A stretch of 47,235 bases of DNA, taken from Clostridiales bacterium. Its GTDB lineage: Bacteria; Bacillota; Clostridia; Oscillospirales; Oscillospiraceae. Shown here piece after piece: positions 41,969-47,235 of the stretch. The notes below the pieces were generated by a model that had not been told where the DNA came from, made no database searches, and worked only from the letters and a program-made list of their open reading frames with translations. Each line of letters opens with the position of its first letter. Position 1 is the stretch's first letter. The translations under genes were made by a program, and so were the position numbers. The stretch covers positions 1 through 47,235 of the forward strand of contig JAAYOP010000053.1 of assembly GCA_012520295.1 (NCBI GenBank), read 5' to 3'.

Positions 41969-42805
41969 ATGAACGCTCAGCAAGTGGTGGACACAATTAT
42001 AGCCTATTCTGAAATCCCCTTTAAGCTGGTTGAAACCTGTGACAGATACATATCCGGTTTGCCGGAAACAGAAGTCACGGGAGTTGTCACAACATTTATG
42101 GCGACAGTAGATGTGATAAAAAAGGCTGCCGAACTGGGCTCGAACATGATAATCACCCACGAGCCCACATACTTCACGGGGCAGGACATGACGGACTGGC
42201 TGGCGGACGACCCGGTGTATCTTGCGAAAAAACGGCTGCTTGAAGAAAACGGCATCGTAATCTGGCGATATCACGACCACATGCATATGAAAAATCCCGA
42301 CGAAATCTATGAAGGCCTGCTGAAGGAGCTTTGCTGGGAAAAATTCAGGCGGTCAAATGGAACGGAAAAATCAGAGGACTTCACAGCCTTCTTCAATGAC
42401 TATTATGATATTCCCAAAACAACACTCAGAGCCCTGTCGGAATACTTCAAGGAAAAGCTGCGTATACCGGTTGTCCGTATTATAGGCGACCCGGACATGG
42501 AGTGCTCCCGTATTGGGATTCTGGTGGGCGCCGGCAGCACCGGACTGGGCTCAGAGGAAATGCCAATGCAGGTAATGCGCAAAAACAATATTGACGTTAT
42601 GGTCTGCGGCGAAATTAAGGAATGGACTCTGTGCGCATATGTCAACGACGCCCAGATGCTCGGCTTTAAAAAAGCTCTCCTTATCATTGGGCATGAGAGA
42701 AGCGAGGAATGGGGCATGAAACATTTAGCCCAGTGTTTGCAGCCCCTAATGCCGGAACTGCCTGTGACATTTATAGATGCAAAAGAACCTTTCACCTATA
42801 TATAA
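41969..42805 (+). CDS. NIF3-like dinuclear metal-centre protein
   Basis: A hexameric NIF3/DUF34 family protein with two metal ions per active site. Annotated elsewhere as GTP cyclohydrolase 1 type 2-like, with the true activity unsettled. 278 residues. Ligand-like residues are visible: His64 in IITHEPTYF, the YHDHMH cluster near 98-103, and HERSEEWG near 241. The opening MNAQQVVDTIIAYSEIPFKL is related to but shorter than typical NIF3. AGGAG lies about 10 bases upstream. Single gene, divergent from the MutS-like pair. Confidence 0.87.
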   Translation: MNAQQVVDTIIAYSEIPFKLVETCDRYISGLPETEVTGVVTTFMATVDVIKKAAELGSNMIITHEPTYFTGQDMTDWLADDPVYLAKKRLLEENGIVIWRYHDHMHMKNPDEIYEGLLKELCWEKFRRSNGTEKSEDFTAFFNDYYDIPKTTLRALSEYFKEKLRIPVVRIIGDPDMECSRIGILVGAGSTGLGSEEMPMQVMRKNNIDVMVCGEIKEWTLCAYVNDAQMLGFKKALLIIGHERSEEWGMKHLAQCLQPLMPELPVTFIDAKEPFTYI

Positions 42806-42903
42806 AATCTTTTGAAAGGTTGATAATAAGGTAGTTTTGATGCGATTTTATTCCAATTCCCTGAAGCACCAAGCTCAAATGGCCAGGCGAGACGGATTAT
42901 AGG

Positions 42904-43025
42904 TAATGTCCACTGAACAAATGCGTTTTGCGAAACGCATTTACAAAAAGAGCAAATTTACTCTTTTGACAGGCAAATTAAACCTGTTTTTTCCGTTTAA
43001 GAGGAGTTGATTGACTGCCTGATGC
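42904..43025 (-). mobile_element. Truncated copy (about 120 bp) of the TA-bounded palindromic repeat
   Basis: Reads TAATGTCCACTGAACAAATG, then the GCGTTTTGCGAAACGC palindrome, AAAAAGAGCAAATTTACTCTTTT, a degraded GGCAAATTAAACCTG stem and GATTGACTGCCTGA. This is collinear with the reverse complement of 32218-32339 over its whole length. The other terminal hairpin is missing. Confidence 0.68.
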
Positions 43026-43124
43026 CGGAGGACCCCCGGCCCTCTGGATGGAATGTCATAAGCCCTTTCCGTTGGATTTAAAAAATTCATCAGGCGTCTC
43101 TTTAAATATACTTCAATATAAGAA

Positions 43125-43168
43125 AAAGCACCGGTATCTGCATTGGATAATGCAAATTCCGGTGCTTT
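43125..43168 (-). terminator. Terminator of the glycyl radical operon
   Basis: AAAGCACCGG arm pairs with CCGGTGCTTT, and an inner TGCATT/AATGCA stem is present. On the minus strand it is followed by a T-rich run (TTTTTC). It lies 64 bases past the stop. Confidence 0.88.
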
Positions 43169-43231
43169 GCCGTTGGTTTTAATCCAAAGAACTAAACCAT
43201 AACGGGGTATGGCAATAGCAGATTGCCCCTG

Positions 43232-45694
43232 TCACACTCCAAGCTCGTATCTGGCAATATAGTTCTCCTGGTCGTCAAAGGGTAGGTGCGTAAAGTAGGC
43301 GGAGAAGCCCGCAATACGCACGATTAGGTCCTGATAATCCTGCGGGTTCTTCTGGGCTGCACGTAAAACGGCAGTATCCGCCACCGTGAAGTGGAACTGG
43401 ATGCCTCCCATTTCAAAATACGATGTAATAAGCTCCCGAATCTTGGATATGGCATCCTCACCACGCACTGAGTTGCCATCAAAGCGCAGGTTAATCGCAC
43501 CGCCACAGCGCATCTTATCCCACGGCATCTTCGCAACGCTCTTCACATACGCCAATGGTCCGTTCTTTACGGCATCCTGACGCGGGTCACTTGACGGCGA
43601 CAGGGGATCACCGGTTTTTCTGCCGTCCGGTGTTGCCCACGTCATTTTTCCGGTTCCAACCCAGTAGAGATCCAGAGCGCCGCAGTTGTTGGTCCCGTTA
43701 TTTACTCCCGGCCTCGAATTATAATAGTCCGCCCATAGATTGGTAAACCATACAACAATAGAGTCGGGCTCATCGTCATCGTTGCCGTAGAAGGGTACCT
43801 CGTTAAGAATTCTCTGGCGGAGCAGCTCATAACCCTCCCAGTTGGCACACAGCGCGTCATACAGCTCACGCGCAGATACTGTCTTATCGTCAAAGCAAAG
43901 CTTCTTGATAGTCATCAGACTGTCACCTACTGTCGCAACCGCGCTGAACATGGATCCCATGCCGTTGTATTTGGCTCCGCCCCAGGTGACGTCCTTACCA
44001 GACTCCACGCAGCCCTCGGTCATAACAGAGGCGGAAAGACACGGCCATGCTGTCTCAAATACAAGGGCGGCAAAGTGGTAAAGCCTTGCCTGATAGTCAA
44101 TATAAAACTTGACTTGCCGCTCAAACTCCGCCTTTAATTCCTCAAAGGACTCGTATTCATACAGCTTTTTGCACGGCAGCATCCCCGGGACCCCTGTCAT
44201 TGGGTTGACGTTGCCGTGAATCACATACTGGAGTATGTTAATAAGGCTTGAACCGCCTCCGAAGCCGCCGCAGTTGCTCGCCATCGACCACTCCTTGCCG
44301 CTGATTGCCGGCTCAACACAGCCGAATACGGCATATCGTCTGGCATCCTCCAGCGGCACGCCTTTATCAAGCATTGTCTGAATAATCACGTCGTCGTTGT
44401 TGAATTGGGGCATACCGCCGGAACGCTTGCTACAGGCTATGGCAAGCTCCCAAATACGGTCGGGAGTATACTTATTGATACGCAGCGCGAGACTTGGCTC
44501 GGCAACACGAAGCCGGTAGTAGGACAGCAGTATCATCTCGGTGGCAAGATTGTAGTCACCCGTCCCGTCAGTTTTCTGGCCGCCAATGGTGATAAGGCTG
44601 CCTGCCGCTATGTTCTGCATGCCGCCCTGCAGATCAAAAAATGTTTTTCCGTTTTTGTGTGCCTCAATAAGTTGATCATTAGTGGGTTTGGGGAACATAA
44701 TAATCTGATTGCCGATTTGAAGCAGGAACGCATCGAATAGTTCCTGGGCCTGTTCACGGGTCAGGGCACCGGTCTTCAAATCGTTTTCCAGCAACGGTCC
44801 AAGAAAGCTGTCGATAAGCCCCGGAGAATCCGCCCAGTGTGTTCCGTCGGCAGTAATAAGGTTCTGATAGAATAATATGATTTGAAGGCCTTCCCACAGG
44901 TTTCTGGCGGGATTTTCAATAATCCAGTCGCATGAATCGGCCATTTTGAGCAGCTCTGCCCTGCGTTCGGGCGTTTCCGCCGTTTCAGCTTTTTTACGGC
45001 ATCCTTCGGCATAACGCTTACTCATGAGAATCATACCGTCACAGACCTTGATAATCCCGCGGTAGAACAGTTCGCTGCGTACATTGTCGGCGGTAGTGTG
45101 CTTTCGAATCCCTTCCAGTTTTTCCATGGCTGTCTGGCGCACCGCACCAAAGCCTACCGTAACCGCCCGCTCATAGTTGGGGTTGAAGTGTCCCGGATAT
45201 GAACCGGCCATATTTTTGATATATGGGCCGGCATTTGCAAAAAACTCCGGTGGAAACAGCCCACGAGCTGTCGCGGCTATGTCCTTGCCCTCCCAGTAAT
45301 CCGCGGCTTCCAGTATCCACTTTCGGTCCTCGTCGTCCACCCAGACACTGCCCGGCACCTGCCATGCTGCGCGGAACCGCTCATCGGTGTCTCCGAAACA
45401 GCCGCGTATCCAGCTTTGGCTGGTCTGCTCAATATCAAAATGCACTGTGCGGCAGCGGGGACCGGCATCGCCGAGAAAAATATCGTCGTCATCGATATTT
45501 ATCTCTCGTGTCGCGCACCACTCATAGAGGTAGCCTGCACGTTTCAGCACCGGGTACTCGTTCTCATGAGTCCTGTAGTACTCGGTGATGATACGATTGC
45601 GCTCGAAATTCAAGCGCATGTCCTTGTTAATGCGCTCCCGTTTCGCTTTGAGTCCTTTAATACGCTCTGAGATAGGAATGTCGAACTTTGTCAT
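43232..45694 (-). CDS. Glycyl radical enzyme, eliminase/dehydratase-like, substrate unknown
   Basis: A radical enzyme of anaerobic metabolism in the pyruvate formate-lyase superfamily. 820 residues. The active-site thiyl Cys459 lies in FGCVEPA with Glu461 two residues on. Cys-x-Glu is the pattern of dehydratases and C-N/C-S/C-C lyases (propanediol, hydroxyproline, choline, isethionate, arylacetate enzymes), whereas pyruvate formate-lyase has Cys-Cys. The glycyl radical loop is RIAGFSAYF with Gly796. The N-terminal PFL domain has YLYEWCATREINID and FFDLQGGMQNIAAGS. The enzyme is made downstream of its activase. No bacterial microcompartment or downstream dehydrogenase gene is adjacent, so the product is not hinted at. 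GAAGGAG precedes the ATG. Confidence 0.92.
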   Translation of the reverse strand: MTKFDIPISERIKGLKAKRERINKDMRLNFERNRIITEYYRTHENEYPVLKRAGYLYEWCATREINIDDDDIFLGDAGPRCRTVHFDIEQTSQSWIRGCFGDTDERFRAAWQVPGSVWVDDEDRKWILEAADYWEGKDIAATARGLFPPEFFANAGPYIKNMAGSYPGHFNPNYERAVTVGFGAVRQTAMEKLEGIRKHTTADNVRSELFYRGIIKVCDGMILMSKRYAEGCRKKAETAETPERRAELLKMADSCDWIIENPARNLWEGLQIILFYQNLITADGTHWADSPGLIDSFLGPLLENDLKTGALTREQAQELFDAFLLQIGNQIIMFPKPTNDQLIEAHKNGKTFFDLQGGMQNIAAGSLITIGGQKTDGTGDYNLATEMILLSYYRLRVAEPSLALRINKYTPDRIWELAIACSKRSGGMPQFNNDDVIIQTMLDKGVPLEDARRYAVFGCVEPAISGKEWSMASNCGGFGGGSSLINILQYVIHGNVNPMTGVPGMLPCKKLYEYESFEELKAEFERQVKFYIDYQARLYHFAALVFETAWPCLSASVMTEGCVESGKDVTWGGAKYNGMGSMFSAVATVGDSLMTIKKLCFDDKTVSARELYDALCANWEGYELLRQRILNEVPFYGNDDDEPDSIVVWFTNLWADYYNSRPGVNNGTNNCGALDLYWVGTGKMTWATPDGRKTGDPLSPSSDPRQDAVKNGPLAYVKSVAKMPWDKMRCGGAINLRFDGNSVRGEDAISKIRELITSYFEMGGIQFHFTVADTAVLRAAQKNPQDYQDLIVRIAGFSAYFTHLPFDDQENYIARYELGV

Positions 45695-45735
45695 AATATG
45701 CTCCTTCTCACGCCCTGTCAGGCGCGTTTTATTTA

Positions 45736-46695
45736 CTAATGCAACTGGCAGTTTAGCCCGTAACCCTGAAACAATTCGAGAGCCTCGTCCATGAACTCAT
45801 CTTCCGGGGGTTCAACATTAACCAGCTTATAGCGCCAACCCAAACGGTCATACTTCATACGTCCCGTTTTATGGTATGGCAGAAGCTGCACCAGCTTCAC
45901 AGCCTCGCCCAGGGATAGGCAAAATTCCGCCGTCTGCCGCAGATTGGTCTGTTTATCGGTGAGCTTTGGAATTACAGGAACCCTGATTTGCAGCGCACCT
46001 CCCTGTTCGGCCAAAAAGCGAGCGTTTTGCAGGATTTGTTCATTTCCGACTCCCGTGAGTTTCCTGTGCATATCAGTGTCCATATGCTTGATATCGTATA
46101 AAAACAAATCGATATACGGCAGAATTTTTTCATACAGTCTCGCGGCTGCAAAGCCTGTTGTATCGAGGCAGATATGTATTCCGCTATCCTTCAGTCTTTT
46201 GGCCAAATTGTAGGTAAACTCAAACTGAGCCATAGGCTCCCCACCGGAAATGGTTACTCCTCCGCCGTTTTTGAAGAAGCCGCGATCCTTTATAAGCCGG
46301 TCAAATACCTGGTCAACCGTTGTATCCCACCCTGATGAATACAGCGCCTTGGTTATACACACTCCTGCACACTTCAGGCAGTTTTTGCATTTAGAGCGGT
46401 CAATTTTTATCTTCTGTATAAGCCCTGACCCGTCAAGGGCCTCAACTGCTTCATCCCTTGATATTGCGCCCTCGGGACAGGCGTCCAGGCACGCGTTTTG
46501 ACAAACATCCGCGCCTATGCACTTCACCGGCAAATAGCCCATTTCAAATTCATGGCGCTGAGATTCCGGGCTATGGCACCAGAGGCAGCGCAAAGGACAG
46601 CCTTTTGTAAAAACCGTGGTGCGAATCCCCGGCCCATCGTGCACGGCATAGCCTTGTATATCGTATATACGTCCTGCTACATTATTATATTCCAC
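45736..46695 (-). CDS. Glycyl radical enzyme activase (radical SAM)
   Basis: Abstracts H from the glycine of its partner enzyme using SAM and a 4Fe-4S cluster. The radical SAM motif is CPLRCLWC (CxxxCxxC) near the N-terminus. A ferredoxin insert carries two further clusters (CIGADVCQNACLDACPEG and CKNCLKCAGVC). GGVTISGGEPMAQ is the SAM-binding GGE motif. This 8-Fe insert is typical of activases for dehydratase-type enzymes rather than PflA. GTG 46695 with AAGGGTAGG upstream is preferred; TTG 46716 is possible. It is the first gene of the operon, 41 bases before the enzyme. Confidence 0.93.
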   Translation of the reverse strand: MEYNNVAGRIYDIQGYAVHDGPGIRTTVFTKGCPLRCLWCHSPESQRHEFEMGYLPVKCIGADVCQNACLDACPEGAISRDEAVEALDGSGLIQKIKIDRSKCKNCLKCAGVCITKALYSSGWDTTVDQVFDRLIKDRGFFKNGGGVTISGGEPMAQFEFTYNLAKRLKDSGIHICLDTTGFAAARLYEKILPYIDLFLYDIKHMDTDMHRKLTGVGNEQILQNARFLAEQGGALQIRVPVIPKLTDKQTNLRQTAEFCLSLGEAVKLVQLLPYHKTGRMKYDRLGWRYKLVNVEPPEDEFMDEALELFQGYGLNCQLH

Positions 46696-46793
46696 TGTAG
46701 AACCTACCCTTATCAAAACTCGATTGCAATCCTAGCCATAATGCCGCCTACACAAGCAACGACAATTGTCCTTGTATTTCAATCTATGTAACC

Positions 46794-46821
46794 ATTATAA
46801 TCTATTCCTGGCATTTATCAA
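46794..46821 (-). promoter_or_regulatory. Promoter of the activase-glycyl radical enzyme operon
   Basis: Minus-strand TTGATA, 16 bp, TATAAT. Leader of about 90 bases to GTG 46695. Confidence 0.65.
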
Positions 46822-46927
46822 GAATTATTCTTATAATTTCTGATAAAATCCTATTGTTTACGCTGTAGTATATGACAGGATTCTTGCTGAGGTAACGTCC
46901 GATTTCGTGTACCGGCTTTTACCGTAT

Positions 46928-46977
46928 GCAAAGAGGACCGGAAATCACTTTTTATCGTGATTTCCGGTCCTCTTTGC
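46928..46977. terminator. Long stem-loop after tRNA-Val
   Basis: A 20-base-pair perfect stem (AAAGAGGACCGG... arm) directly after the tRNA 3' end on the minus strand. The T-run is limited to TTT at the stem end. Confidence 0.7.
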
Positions 46978-47053
46978 TGGTGGACGATAACGGACTTGAA
47001 CCGCTGACCCTCCGCACGTCAAGCGGATGCTCTACCAGCTGAGCTAATCGTCC
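46978..47053 (-). tRNA. tRNA-Val (anticodon GAC)
   Basis: All four stems are visible: acceptor GGACGAT/ATCGTCC, D stem GCTC/GAGC, anticodon stem TCCGC/GCGGA around the loop TTGACGT, and T stem AGCGG/CCGTT around TTCAAGT. The CCA end is encoded. Anticodon GAC reads GUC/GUU valine codons. It is a lone tRNA with its own promoter. Confidence 0.96.
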
Positions 47054-47066
47054 ATAAGCGCTAATC

Positions 47067-47096
47067 AGTATACCCCAGAGTTCTCATATTTGTCAA
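47067..47096 (-). promoter_or_regulatory. Promoter of tRNA-Val
   Basis: Minus-strand TTGACA, 18 bp, TATACT, ending 13 bases before the tRNA. Confidence 0.75.
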
Positions 47097-47235
47097 TAGC
47101 TAAAAACGGTATGTATGTGTCAAGTAAACGTTGGCAAGTTTCATAACAAGGGAAATTGTTCAGAAAAGCTTGCTGAAATTAATGATGTTAACAAATGAAA
47201 GGAACAGTAATCCCCATAATTATTCTTTAATCTGC

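Larger units (their letters stand above)
42806..43231. other. Intergenic region with repeat copy and terminator
   Basis: The region lies between convergent NIF3 and glycyl radical enzyme genes. It contains the repeat copy at 42904-43025 and the minus-strand terminator at 43125-43168. No gene is seen in the rest. Confidence 0.6.
46696..46977. other. Intergenic region between tRNA-Val and the activase
   Basis: It contains the tRNA terminator-like stem, the activase promoter (46794-46821) and a perfect palindrome GACAATTGTC (46761-46770) about 20-30 bases after the inferred transcription start. No gene is seen. Confidence 0.55.

Overview
The window reads as chromosomal DNA of an anaerobic, endospore-forming Firmicute of the class Clostridia. 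The evidence is the yabP-yabQ-ftsB-yabR sporulation/division cluster, an SleB-like spore/cortex hydrolase, Noc, DivIVA and SepF together, an oxygen-sensitive glycyl radical enzyme with its activase, a DUF711/ACT pair, AGGAGG-type ribosome binding sites and Firmicute-type promoters. Base composition is moderate and even, and no phage, plasmid or CRISPR locus is visible.

Layout. 1-1704: a hairpin-rich edge, then an AAA+ ATPase of the CbbX/SpoVK type. 1784-9419 (minus): a membrane protein of unknown role, a MATE efflux pump, two tandem paralogous lipoprotein solute-binding proteins with no permease beside them, and the long form of HPF behind a structured leader. 9420-10312: that leader, a decayed gene fragment and a candidate small RNA. 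10313-11877 (minus): yabP-yabQ-ftsB-S1 protein. 12121-14416 (plus): an M23/G5 cell-wall protein and Noc. 14475-26593 (minus): a long housekeeping run, read as tadA, yfbR-like, ACT, DUF711, miaA, hfq, HlyD-like, yggS, sepF, divIVA, ileS, lspA, rluD. It combines tRNA modification, division-site proteins, protein export and translation. 26594-27053 holds a strong promoter and a structured non-coding stretch, followed by tatD, secG and a cortex-hydrolase-like gene.

29361-35903 (minus) is a multidrug-export block. A MarR regulator has a near-ideal promoter that carries its probable operator, and it is coupled to a homodimer-type ABC exporter. Next to it is a heterodimeric ABC exporter with one degenerate ATP site. 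36105-42805 holds an orphan soluble flavoprotein, a small membrane protein, two overlapping MutS-like ATPases without mismatch-recognition domains, and a NIF3-family protein. 43232-46695 (minus) is an activase plus glycyl radical enzyme operon of unassigned substrate, followed by tRNA-Val(GAC).

The strongest unexplained signals are: (i) a family of TA-bounded, palindrome-filled mobile repeats in four copies (13448, 32157, 41684, 42904), including internal-deletion forms; (ii) three candidate structured RNAs (HPF leader, 10053-10208, 26650-26910); (iii) the MutS-like pair; (iv) the unassigned glycyl radical enzyme; and (v) the duplicated orphan binding proteins with different palindromic elements in their leaders. 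All function calls rest on reading motifs by eye; no database search was run.
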